A stretch of DNA of 64,000 bases from the NCBI RefSeq assembly GCF_002210295.1, contig NZ_MWQH01000006.1:186001-250000 (forward strand), read 5' to 3'. Position numbers and translations under genes: made by a program. Source of the stretch: Fibrobacter sp. UWB5. GTDB lineage: Bacteria; Fibrobacterota; Fibrobacteria; Fibrobacterales; Fibrobacteraceae. Position 1 is the first letter of the stretch; every line of letters begins with the position of its first letter. The notes beneath the pieces are model-generated. The model was not told the origin of the DNA. It made no database searches and worked only from the letters and a program-made list of their open reading frames with translations. This document shows, piece by piece, positions 23,763-31,666 of the stretch.

Positions 23763-23819
23763 GCGCTCTACGAGCGCAGGCATATCGGCTCGGAAATGGG
23801 AACAAACGAGTTTGTTCCC
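23763..23819. repeat. Two perfect hairpins in the pckG 3' spacer
   Basis: GCGCTC/GAGCGC with a TAC loop (23763-23777) and GGGAACAAAC/GTTTGTTCCC around GA (23798-23819). Neither has a U-tract. With the distal terminator they make a three-hairpin 3' untranslated region. Confidence 0.65.
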
Positions 23820-23834
23820 GCTTCACTCGCCTTA

Positions 23835-25694
23835 TTATGCCTTGTTCAAACGATCCTGGATCATGTCGATGATGTCGGAGAGTTCCTTCGGGAGGTGCTT
23901 GCCGAACTTCGGATAGTGATTTTCCTTAACGTCAGCGAGTTCCTTCTTCCAGCCTTCCACATCAACCTTGAGGATTTCCGGGAGGGTTTCCTTGTAGTAG
24001 TCAGCGAGACCGTCGGTGTTGAGGGTCTTCGGCATGTAACCGATAGCGGTTTCAACAACGTTGGAGTTATCGCCGTTGCAACGGTCGAAGATCCAAGCGA
24101 GCACGCGGCTGTTGTCGCCGTAACCCGGCCACATGAAGCCACCCGGAAGCTTTTCGTTGTTGGCATCCTTACGGAACCAGTTCACGTAGAAGATCTTCGG
24201 GAGCTTGTCTTCGGTAGACTTCTTACCGATTTCGATCCAGTGCTTGAAGTAGTCACCCATGTTGTAGCCGCAGAACGGGAGGATTGCGAACGGGTCGCGA
24301 CGGATCTTACCGACCTGAGAGGCGTCAATCGTAGAGGCAGCCGTGATTTCGGAACCCACGATGGAGCCGAGGAACACGCCGTGGTTCCAGCTGAGGGACT
24401 GGTGAACCAGAGGAATGGTAGACGGACGACGACCACCGAAGAGGATAGCGTCGATAGGCACGCCAGCAGGATCTTCCCATTCCTTGGCGATGCAGGGGCA
24501 CTGCTTGGCCGGAGCGGTGAAGCGAGCGTTCGGGTGAGCCATTTCTTCGCCCTTAGGAGCCTTGTCCTTCGGGAGAGCGTCACGGGTCTTGCCCTTCCAG
24601 TCAACGAGCTTGCCCTTAGCCGGGTAGCCGATGCCTTCCCACCAGATGTCGCCGTCTTCAGTGAGGGCGCAGTTGGTGTAAATGGTGTTCTTTTCTGCAG
24701 AGATAAGAGCGTTCTTGTTGGATTCTGCAGAGGTGCCCGGAGCAACGCCGAAGAAGCCGGCTTCCGGGTTGATAGCGTAGAGACGGCCATCCTTACCAAA
24801 CTTCATCCATGCAATGTCGTCACCGATGGTTTCGACCTTCCAGCCCGGGATAGTCGGGATGAGCATGGCGAGGTTCGTCTTACCGCAAGCAGACGGGAAT
24901 GCGCCAGTCACGTACTTGACTTCGCCCTTCGGGTTGGTGAGCTTGAGGATGAGCATGTGTTCAGCGAGCCAGCCTTCGTCGCGAGCGAGAACGGTAGCGA
25001 TACGGAGAGCGAAGCACTTCTTACCGAGAAGAGCGTTTCCACCGTAGCCCGAACCGTAGGACCAAATGAGGCGTTCTTCGGGGAACTGAGTGATGTACTT
25101 GTATTCAACGTCAGCGCAGGGCCAGATGCCGTTGTCGCTTTCGCATTCGCGGAGCGGCTTACCAACGGAGTGGAGGCACGGAACGAATTCAGCGTTCACG
25201 TCTGCGTTGAAGATGTCGAGAACCTTCTTACCGGCGCGAGTCATGATGTCCATGTTGAGAACGACGTATTCGGAGTCAGTGACTTCGATACCGTTCTTGG
25301 AAATCGGAGAACCGAGCGGGCCCATGCAGAACGGGATCACGTACATGGTACGGCCGTGCATACAACCCTTATAGAGCTTACGCATCGTCTGCTTGAGTTC
25401 AGACGGGTCGATCCAGTGGTTGGTCGGACCTGCATCTTCTTCCTTCACAGAGGAAATGAAGGTACGGGATTCGACGCGGGCCACGTCAGACGGGAGAGAA
25501 CGGAACAGGTAGCAGTTTTCCTTCTTGGCAAGCTTCGTGGCGAGGCCAGCCTTGACGCACTTCTGCATAAGGGCATCGTATTCTTCCTTGGAGCCGTCAA
25601 CGACAACGACGTTGTCCGGTTCGCACATGGCAATCATTTCATTCACCCAAGTACTGATCTTCGGGTGCTTGATATCGTTAAGGGTAAGACTCAT
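23835..25694 (-). CDS. pckG: Phosphoenolpyruvate carboxykinase (GTP)
   Basis: The 619-residue enzyme is of the GTP type (about 600-620 residues), interconverting oxaloacetate + GTP with PEP + CO2 + GDP. Visible features are the R-loop VARVESRTF (about 75), the kinase-1 P-loop FPSACGKTN (about 267-275), the metal-binding [10 protein letters not shown], and the nucleotide-binding region [12 protein letters not shown]. In rumen-type succinate producers this enzyme runs in the carboxylating direction to feed malate, fumarate and succinate. The start has an AGGAGC ribosome binding site 7 bases upstream. It is a single-gene unit with a structured 3' end. Confidence 0.97.
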   Translation of the reverse strand: MSLTLNDIKHPKISTWVNEMIAMCEPDNVVVVDGSKEEYDALMQKCVKAGLATKLAKKENCYLFRSLPSDVARVESRTFISSVKEEDAGPTNHWIDPSELKQTMRKLYKGCMHGRTMYVIPFCMGPLGSPISKNGIEVTDSEYVVLNMDIMTRAGKKVLDIFNADVNAEFVPCLHSVGKPLRECESDNGIWPCADVEYKYITQFPEERLIWSYGSGYGGNALLGKKCFALRIATVLARDEGWLAEHMLILKLTNPKGEVKYVTGAFPSACGKTNLAMLIPTIPGWKVETIGDDIAWMKFGKDGRLYAINPEAGFFGVAPGTSAESNKNALISAEKNTIYTNCALTEDGDIWWEGIGYPAKGKLVDWKGKTRDALPKDKAPKGEEMAHPNARFTAPAKQCPCIAKEWEDPAGVPIDAILFGGRRPSTIPLVHQSLSWNHGVFLGSIVGSEITAASTIDASQVGKIRRDPFAILPFCGYNMGDYFKHWIEIGKKSTEDKLPKIFYVNWFRKDANNEKLPGGFMWPGYGDNSRVLAWIFDRCNGDNSNVVETAIGYMPKTLNTDGLADYYKETLPEILKVDVEGWKKELADVKENHYPKFGKHLPKELSDIIDMIQDRLNKA

Positions 25695-25890
25695 TATGAG
25701 CTCCTGTTTGGTTTAACGTTTAGTTTCGATAATTTCGAACGCGGTAAAATTTACAAAAAACAATGTCCAAATTGCAGGGGCATTGGCAATTTTTTGAACT
25801 AAATCACCCCATCCATCCGCCACACGCAGTCCGCCCTATACAGACAAGCGCAAAAAAATTTCGATTTTTTTTGTAAAAATCTTTTCATTT

Positions 25891-25954
25891 AGCCTAAAAT
25901 TACATAAATTAGGCTTGTATACACGAAAAGGGCGTTTTAGCCCTCATTATAAGG
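25891..25954 (+). promoter_or_regulatory. Structured upstream region of glgC
   Basis: AGCCTAA and TTAGGCT (25891-25915) form an inverted repeat in the likely promoter area. Further down, AGGGC/GCCCT with loop GTTTTA (25929-25944) makes a short leader hairpin, and AAGG about ten bases before the ATG serves as ribosome binding site. The longer leader contrasts with the leaderless genes nearby and may allow control of glycogen synthesis. Confidence 0.5.
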
Positions 25955-25964
25955 TTATTGCTAT

Positions 25965-27215
25965 ATGAGTTGGTCTTATTCTAGAGAACACCAGAAAAAC
26001 ATCCTTTGCATGATCATGGCAGGCGGTCAAGGCAGCCGTTTGCAGCCCCTCACCCGCGACCGCGCCAAGCCGGCAGTCCATTTTGGCGGAACCTACCGCA
26101 TTATCGACTTCGTGCTCAACAACTTCATCAACTCCGGCATCTTCAAAATCAAGGTTTTGACGCAGTTCAAGAGCGATTCCTTGAACAAGCACATTTCTGC
26201 AGCTTGGAACCTGAACGCAAGTCTTGACCAATACGTGGACCTGGTGCCTGCACAGATGCGCACTGGTGATGACTGGTACAAGGGTACCGCCGACGCCATT
26301 TTCCAGAATATCAACCTGATTACCGACGAACGCCCGGACCTCGTGGCCATTTTCGGTGGCGACCACATTTACAAGATGGATATCAACCAGATGATCGATT
26401 TCCATCTGAGCCGTGCCGCCTTGCTTACCATAGCCGCCATTCCGGTGCCGGTTTCCGAAGCCTCTGAATTCGGTATTATCGAAGTGGACGCCGACAACCG
26501 CATGATCGGTTTCGAAGAAAAGCCCAAGAATCCCAAGGAAATGCCCGGCAACCCCGGCTACTGCCTCGCCAGCATGGGCAACTACATCTTTACGAGCAAG
26601 TTCCTGGTGCGCGAACTTCTGAAGGGTGCCGAAAACGGTGCCACCGACTTCGGCAAGCACATTATTCCGAGCCTGTACAAGGACTACCCCGTTTACGTGT
26701 ACGACTTCAACACCAATATCGTGCGCGGCGAACAGGCTAGCACCAAGGGATACTGGCGCGATGTGGGAACGCTCGACGCCTTCTTCGAAGCGAACATGGA
26801 CCTTTGCTCCGAAAATCCGCCGTTTGACCTTTACAACAACTACTGGCCCATCCGCACGTTCAACTGGAACCAGCCGCCTGCAAGATTCTTCGCTGGCGAC
26901 GGCAACGCCCACCAGGGCGCAGCTATTGACTCCATCGTGTCTTCGGGCTGTATCATTGGCGGCGGTACGGTGGTCAAGAGCATTCTCTCCCCCGGCGTTT
27001 CTATCCAGAAGGATGCCCTGGTCGAAGAATCGATCCTCTTCCCGAACGTGACCATTGGCCCGGGTGCCAAGGTGCGCCGCGCCATCATCGAAAAGGGCCT
27101 GCACATTCCGGCAGGCTTCCAGATCGGCTACGACCTGGAACGCGACAAGAAGCTCTTCCACGTGACCGAATCCGGCATCGTCGTGCTCGCCAAGGATACA
27201 ATCATTAAGGCTTAA
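25965..27215 (+). CDS. glgC: Glucose-1-phosphate adenylyltransferase
   Basis: The 416-residue ADP-glucose pyrophosphorylase commits glucose-1-phosphate to glycogen. The N-terminal nucleotidyltransferase domain shows MAGGQGSRLQPLTRDRAKPAV (about 17-37), FGGTYRIIDF, the catalytic Asp in GGDHIYKMD and the sugar-binding FEEKP. The C-terminal left-handed beta-helix has the hexapeptide-like run SSGCIIGGGTVVKSILSPGV. The Arg-rich loop used for allosteric activation in the family is recognisable in RDRAKPAVHFGG. With the GH94 enzyme 3 kb away, this links cellobiose phosphorolysis to glycogen storage. Confidence 0.97.
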   Translation: MSWSYSREHQKNILCMIMAGGQGSRLQPLTRDRAKPAVHFGGTYRIIDFVLNNFINSGIFKIKVLTQFKSDSLNKHISAAWNLNASLDQYVDLVPAQMRTGDDWYKGTADAIFQNINLITDERPDLVAIFGGDHIYKMDINQMIDFHLSRAALLTIAAIPVPVSEASEFGIIEVDADNRMIGFEEKPKNPKEMPGNPGYCLASMGNYIFTSKFLVRELLKGAENGATDFGKHIIPSLYKDYPVYVYDFNTNIVRGEQASTKGYWRDVGTLDAFFEANMDLCSENPPFDLYNNYWPIRTFNWNQPPARFFAGDGNAHQGAAIDSIVSSGCIIGGGTVVKSILSPGVSIQKDALVEESILFPNVTIGPGAKVRRAIIEKGLHIPAGFQIGYDLERDKKLFHVTESGIVVLAKDTIIKA

Positions 27216-27239
27216 TCTATTAGCTTTTTGCGACTAAAA

Positions 27240-27263
27240 AACCCCGACAAAGTCGGGGTTTTT
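27240..27263. terminator. Bidirectional terminator after glgC
   Basis: AACCCCGAC/GTCGGGGTT with an AAA loop, preceded by A-rich and followed by T-rich sequence. It serves glgC and the convergent lipoprotein gene. Confidence 0.93.
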
Positions 27264-27286
27264 CCATATTCAAACGGATGGTTTAG

Positions 27287-28210
27287 TTAATCAACGATGA
27301 TTTCTTCATCACCCCAATCGCCGTAATCACCCCAGTCCATGGAATCTTCGTCAAGGTCCCATTGACCGTCTTTGCAAATCACGGGCAAGCCCATCACAAC
27401 GCTCTTAGCACCTTCCTGGTCGCACTTCAGCATTTCTTCTGCAGAGGCTTCATCCATGGTCCATTCGCCTTCATCACAAGTCAGCGTCATAGCAATGCCG
27501 GCAATGACTGTATCCTTCGTTGCGCCTTCAACACTGCACATCAGGTTTTGTTCCATGGCATCTTCATCAGCATCCCAAAAGCCATCTTTGCAAATCAAGG
27601 GTGCTTCCATGCCGAAGACAACGTCAATCTTTTTTTCACCTTCGACAGAACAAGGCTGATTGTAACTACCCATAGGGTTATTCACATCCGTTTTCGGATC
27701 AGGATCCGTTACAGGATCATCTATAGGATTATCTATAGGATTACTGTTGCCGCCATTGTCGTGGATATCATTCTTGCTCGGAGTGTAGTCATCTTCCTCT
27801 TCGTCATCCATATTAACGCCAGAAGAGATATCCTTACACATACCTTCAGCTAGGGATTTGAGTTTGGCAACAGTTACCCCCGCAGCCTCAACTTTAGTCG
27901 TTACCGTATTGCCTTCGCAAGTAACTTCGGCATTTATGTCGTACTTGGCTTCCTGGCATTCTTCTTCGACAGCCTCCTTCGGCATACCCTTGTAGGTCGA
28001 AGCGGTAATAAGATAATCGCCCTCAATAGTTTGCTTGACTTCAACGGTTTCACCGCCATAGCTCATGGATCTTGTTACGGAATTAGCGTCTGAACTCACG
28101 TTACAACTCGGCGTGCCGCCACTAGCGCTACTCGAAGAGTCTCCGCAAGCCATGAGGCCAAATGCAGCAGTCAAAGAAAGGGCTAATCCAAGCTTTTTCA
28201 TATTCATCAT
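27287..28210 (-). CDS. Lipoprotein with three Cys-pair modules
   Basis: The 307-residue product has lipobox LMAC followed by an SSSSAS run. A first folded part with cysteine-containing segments (about 50-135) is followed by an acidic and Asp/Pro-rich spacer containing IDNPIDDPVTDPDP. Three consecutive modules of about 25-40 residues then read C-S/D-x-E-G ... C-x-D/E-G-x-W (CSVEGEKK...CKDGFW, CSVEGATK...CDEGEW, CDQEGAKS...CKDGQW). The tail is strongly acidic (DWGDYGDWGDEE). I do not know a named family; each module probably closes one disulfide. A paralogue with two modules is the next gene upstream. AGGAG precedes two adjacent ATG codons, the second of which is better spaced. Confidence 0.82.
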   Translation of the reverse strand: MMNMKKLGLALSLTAAFGLMACGDSSSSASGGTPSCNVSSDANSVTRSMSYGGETVEVKQTIEGDYLITASTYKGMPKEAVEEECQEAKYDINAEVTCEGNTVTTKVEAAGVTVAKLKSLAEGMCKDISSGVNMDDEEEDDYTPSKNDIHDNGGNSNPIDNPIDDPVTDPDPKTDVNNPMGSYNQPCSVEGEKKIDVVFGMEAPLICKDGFWDADEDAMEQNLMCSVEGATKDTVIAGIAMTLTCDEGEWTMDEASAEEMLKCDQEGAKSVVMGLPVICKDGQWDLDEDSMDWGDYGDWGDEEIIVD

Positions 28211-28312
28211 CGTCTCCTTGTATGTTTTGCAAGAAAGATATCTTTTTATTACAAAAAAACAACAGTTTTTTCAAAAAAAATTTACCCAAGCATAAAATAT
28301 GTGTTTATTCAC

Positions 28313-28341
28313 AAAAAAAGCCCCGACATAGTCGAGGCTTT
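28313..28341 (-). terminator. Terminator of the two-module lipoprotein gene
   Basis: AAAGCCCCGAC/GTCGAGGCTTT (one mismatch) with an ATA loop. The minus strand continues with a T-run into TTTTTTTGTG. Confidence 0.9.
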
Positions 28342-28363
28342 TTAGGTATTTTGGGAGAGAAAA

Positions 28364-29077
28364 CTACTTTAAGCCAGGAGTTTCTTCAGGAATTTGGCCT
28401 GCACCACCAAAGTTCATGCCGCCCGGGAATCCACCGGTGCTGTCGCCACCGAACATTCCACCGAAGTCGGGCATCTGCATTTCCCACTGACCATCCTTGC
28501 AGATATAGGTCATGTCCATGCTAAAGGCGTCACCCATTCCCATGGATTCAGTCTTCGTGGCACCTTCTTCGTCGCACTTGTTGGCTGCAGCAGTCGCTGT
28601 GGAATCATATACCCACTGACCGTCCGTGCAAACTAACACGGCAGCACCCATCATATTCTGGGTAGCGCCTTCTTCGTCACACTTCATCATGTCGGCGAAA
28701 GCCGTGGAATCAAAAGTAAAGCCCGTAGTATCGAAATCAAACGAACCTGGGCCAACATTGGCAGATGTATCTACCGGGGCGTCCGTATTGGGTTCTTCGT
28801 TTGCGGGTTCCTCGCTTGCAGAACTTGCTGCCGGAGGTTCATCTGTCTTGCTTTCAGAGCCTTCTTTTGCAGGGTCTGTCGATTCTTTTGTAGAACTCTC
28901 TACACTTGAAGAACTTGCAGGGGCTTCATCTCCACCGGCATTAGATTCACTCGAAAGAGACGGCTGATCTTCACCGCCTGCAGGTGTTTCGGAATTAGCC
29001 GATGAGGAATCGTCGCAAGCCATGAAAGTGAACATGGATGCAGCAACTATTGCAAAGCCCAACATTTTTAGATTCAT
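28364..29077 (-). CDS. Lipoprotein with two Cys-pair modules
   Basis: The 237-residue product has lipobox TFMAC and a long Ser/Glu/Pro/Ala linker (about 20-110). Two modules like those of the neighbouring gene follow (CDEEGATQ...CTDGQW, CDEEGATK...CKDGQW), then a Gly/Met/Phe-rich tail containing GGMFGG and GGFPGGMNFGG. The tail looks flexible and might mediate surface contacts. The ATG at 29077 is chosen for its AAGGAG ribosome binding site and signal peptide; an in-frame upstream codon would add a hydrophilic stretch before the signal. With the 27287 gene it forms a tandem paralogue pair. Confidence 0.82.
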   Translation of the reverse strand: MNLKMLGFAIVAASMFTFMACDDSSSANSETPAGGEDQPSLSSESNAGGDEAPASSSSVESSTKESTDPAKEGSESKTDEPPAASSASEEPANEEPNTDAPVDTSANVGPGSFDFDTTGFTFDSTAFADMMKCDEEGATQNMMGAAVLVCTDGQWVYDSTATAAANKCDEEGATKTESMGMGDAFSMDMTYICKDGQWEMQMPDFGGMFGGDSTGGFPGGMNFGGAGQIPEETPGLK

Positions 29078-29242
29078 ATTGTCACTCCTTGAAAAAGATA
29101 TCTTCAATATAAGCATTTCTTACTCGTAAACACGTTATTTAAACAATTTTAAACAATATTTTAAGCAGGTTGAAAATAATTTTTACACGCTTATAAAAAC
29201 ATTGCATTCTTCGCTTTTTCGCACAAAACAGCCCAATATTTC

Positions 29243-29248
29243 TAAATT
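29243..29248 (+). promoter_or_regulatory. -10-like box of the NifU-like gene
   Basis: TAAATT placed 7 bases before the ATG at 29256, without a Shine-Dalgarno sequence. It fits the leaderless pattern. Confidence 0.5.
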
Positions 29249-29255
29249 TGTGCCC

Positions 29256-30110
29256 ATGAGTGAAGAAAACCTGAGTCAAGCACCCTGTAACGAAATGTCC
29301 CAAAAATTGCAAGAAATTGCCAAGGCTCCCAAATACCGTGGCGCCATTTTCCAGATTGAAGCCGACGAAAAAGGCCTTGCCCTGGTCGACGTAAAAGAAG
29401 CTAGTCTTAAAGTCTATTTGATGATCGATCCGGAATGCGACAAGATTCTGGAAACCAGGTTCTTTACCTACGGCGGCCCGATTTTTACCGCTCTTGCAGA
29501 CACCTTCTGCAAAAAGATTCAGATGGCGACCATCGACGAAGCCTGCGCCATTACCGCCGAAAGCTTGGAACTCGAACTCCGCGACACGCCGGACGTGCCT
29601 GCCATTGCTGCAACCGCGCCCGAGATCAAGCAGATGAATACGCTGATCAAGCGCGTTTACGATGTGTACCCCGAAAAGAAGGCGACAGCCATTCTAGTTC
29701 GCGAAAAGATGGAACGCATCAAGTACCGCACGCAAACCGCCGAAGGCCGCGCCGAAGCGGACGCCGAATGGAATGCCCTCACCAAGGTTCAGAAGATTGA
29801 AAAAATCGAGGCCTGGCTGCACCAGTCCGTACGCGGCATGCTCCAGGGCGACGGCGGCGACGTTGAAATTCTCGACTTGACCGAAGATAACCGCCTGAAA
29901 ATCCGCTACCAGGGCGCATGTGCCGGTTGCGGTTCTGCCATGGGCGGAACGCTCTTCTACATTGAAGACGAACTGAAGAACAATGTTTATTACAACCTGA
30001 TTGTGGAACCCGAGGACCCGCTCGACAACATCCAGCAGAACGAAATGTCCGATGCGGACCGAAATTTGGCCGGTTTAGACGATAACAATCCGCCCCCCAG
30101 CCTTTTCTAA
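29256..30110 (+). CDS. nifU: NifU-like iron-sulfur assembly protein with altered N-terminal scaffold
   Basis: The 284-residue protein combines an N-terminal IscU/NifU-N-like region (about 15-110, LETRFFTYGGPIFTALADTF, ATIDEACAI) with a C-terminal NifU domain (about 185-270, GMLQGDGGDVEILDL, then the CxxC of GACAGCGSAMGGTLFYIEDEL). The C-terminal domain can carry a transferable 4Fe-4S cluster. In the N-terminal part the scaffold Cys that normally follows the conserved TYG is replaced (TYGGP), and no HCS-type Cys is visible, so cluster building there is doubtful. The protein may act mainly as a carrier. The start at 29256 agrees with the -10-like box 7 bases upstream. Confidence 0.85.
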   Translation: MSEENLSQAPCNEMSQKLQEIAKAPKYRGAIFQIEADEKGLALVDVKEASLKVYLMIDPECDKILETRFFTYGGPIFTALADTFCKKIQMATIDEACAITAESLELELRDTPDVPAIAATAPEIKQMNTLIKRVYDVYPEKKATAILVREKMERIKYRTQTAEGRAEADAEWNALTKVQKIEKIEAWLHQSVRGMLQGDGGDVEILDLTEDNRLKIRYQGACAGCGSAMGGTLFYIEDELKNNVYYNLIVEPEDPLDNIQQNEMSDADRNLAGLDDNNPPPSLF

Positions 30111-30148
30111 ATTTTATATTAAAGTTTGAAAACAACAAAGGAAACCTT

Positions 30149-31201
30149 ATGTCCGAAGAACTCGTTTTGAAATTCGTAGACCCGAAGCCGATGCGCTACG
30201 GTGAAAATTCCCACCAGTCCGCTGTATTCTACCGCGACCCGACTTGCACCGAAGCAAGCCTCGCCACCGCAAAGCAGCTCTGGGGTAAGGAACTTTCTTA
30301 CAACAACATCGTAGACGCCGACGCCGCCCTCGAAATGGCCCGCGAATTTAGCGAAACCAACGCCGTCGTGATCGTGAAGCACATGAACCCGTGCGGACTT
30401 GCTACCGGTGAAAGCCTCCGTGAAGCCATGGAAGCCGCTTGGGCAGGTGACCCGGTGTCGGCCTTCGGTTCCGTGATTGCCGTGACCCGCAAGGTGGACC
30501 TCAAGACCGCAGAATTCTTGAAGGGCCGCTTCGTGGAAATCTTGCTCGCTCCGGCATTTGACGACGACGCTCTCGAATTCCTGAAGAACAAGTCCAAGGA
30601 CATTCGCCTCCTCGAAGTGGGCGAAATCAAGAAGGCAACCCACTGCAAGGTGTACAAGCACGTGATCGGCGGCATGCTGGTGCAGGACCGCGACGTGGAC
30701 ACCTACGAAAAGTTTGAATGCGTGACGAAGGCCCAGTTCCCGAAGAACAAGGAAGACCTCGCCCGCTTTACCTGGCTCGTGACCAAGCACACCAAGAGTA
30801 ACGCCATCGTGATGGGCTACGAATACAAGCCCGGCTACTTCCAGGTGATGGGTCTTGGCCCCGGCCAGCCGAACCGCATCGACTCTAACCTCCGTCTTTG
30901 CCAGCCGCGCGTGCGCGACAACGTCGCCCGCATGGAAGAAGCCAAGGCATTCTTTGACGAAAATGGCAAGCTCATCAACGAAGCCGGCCTCAAGGCCCTC
31001 GAAAAGAAGGTCTTCGGCGAAGTCGTGATGGGTTCCGACGCCTTCTTCCCGTTCCCGGACAACGTGGAAGCCGCCCATGACGCCGGCGTGCGCTACATTG
31101 TGCAGCCGGGTGGTTCCAAGAAGGACGACCTCTCTATCGAGAAGTGCGACGAATTCGGCATTGCCATGGTGTTCACCGGCATGAGGCACTTCCGCCACTA
31201 A
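30149..31201 (+). CDS. purH: Stand-alone AICAR transformylase domain
   Basis: The 350-residue product covers only the AICAR formyltransferase half of PurH, which transfers the formyl group of 10-formyl-THF to AICAR. Characteristic pieces are MRYGENSHQSAVFY, KELSYNNIVDADAAL, VIVKHMNPCGLA, SNAIVMG, GLGPGQPNRIDS, GSDAFFPFPDN and the C-terminal IVQPGGSKKDD with TGMRHFRH. The N-terminal IMP cyclohydrolase (MGS-like) half of usual PurH (about 520 residues in total) is absent and no second domain lies nearby. IMP cyclisation must be encoded elsewhere. A purine-rich AAAGGAAACC lies before the ATG. It is followed closely by the unknown gene and trmFO. Confidence 0.93.
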   Translation: MSEELVLKFVDPKPMRYGENSHQSAVFYRDPTCTEASLATAKQLWGKELSYNNIVDADAALEMAREFSETNAVVIVKHMNPCGLATGESLREAMEAAWAGDPVSAFGSVIAVTRKVDLKTAEFLKGRFVEILLAPAFDDDALEFLKNKSKDIRLLEVGEIKKATHCKVYKHVIGGMLVQDRDVDTYEKFECVTKAQFPKNKEDLARFTWLVTKHTKSNAIVMGYEYKPGYFQVMGLGPGQPNRIDSNLRLCQPRVRDNVARMEEAKAFFDENGKLINEAGLKALEKKVFGEVVMGSDAFFPFPDNVEAAHDAGVRYIVQPGGSKKDDLSIEKCDEFGIAMVFTGMRHFRH

Positions 31202-31210
31202 GGGTCGCCT

Positions 31211-31666
31211 ATGGTTCCGACTTCTCAGAAGGAAATCAATCAGCGGGAAAAGGACCTGTACTACACGGTCCTTTCCTTCCTGAAAAAGATTCGCAAGGCA
31301 GGCAAGACTACCGCGAAGGAGTGGGACGAATACCGTTCCGCTATCAAGAGTGTTGCCATGACCGCCGATATGGGTAAGGCCGCTGACCTGTGGACCATGG
31401 ACAACTTGGACCAGTTCAGCCCCGACAAGAGCCAGCTTCCGCCGCTCAACGACATGGAATACGTGGCACGCGTATCGCCCGAGTTCCTTTCGCAGCTCAT
31501 GGAAGCCCTGTATTACGGTATGCTGAACCCGACCCAGGCGAACATGATTTCCGACGAGATCCAGGACGCCGATCCGGAATACGTGACTTCGGCCTCGCTC
31601 GAGGAACTGCTCGTAAAACTCTGGATTGGGAACGCTAAAAGCTACCGCAAGATGATAGCGAACTAA
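31211..31666 (+). CDS. Unknown helical protein coupled to trmFO
   Basis: I do not recognise a family. The 151-residue product appears all-helical: an N-terminal amphipathic helix (KEINQREKDLYYTVLSFLKKIRK), a central loop region with Pro and Asp (LDQFSPDKSQLPPLNDMEYV) and C-terminal helices (LSQLMEALYYGMLNPTQANMISDEI, LEELLVKLWIG). It contains no cysteine, signal or membrane segment. It starts 9 bases after the AICAR transformylase stop and its own stop overlaps the trmFO start (TAATG), so the three genes form one unit. The coupling suggests a link to folate-dependent chemistry or tRNA, but there is no direct evidence. Confidence 0.8.
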   Translation: MVPTSQKEINQREKDLYYTVLSFLKKIRKAGKTTAKEWDEYRSAIKSVAMTADMGKAADLWTMDNLDQFSPDKSQLPPLNDMEYVARVSPEFLSQLMEALYYGMLNPTQANMISDEIQDADPEYVTSASLEELLVKLWIGNAKSYRKMIAN

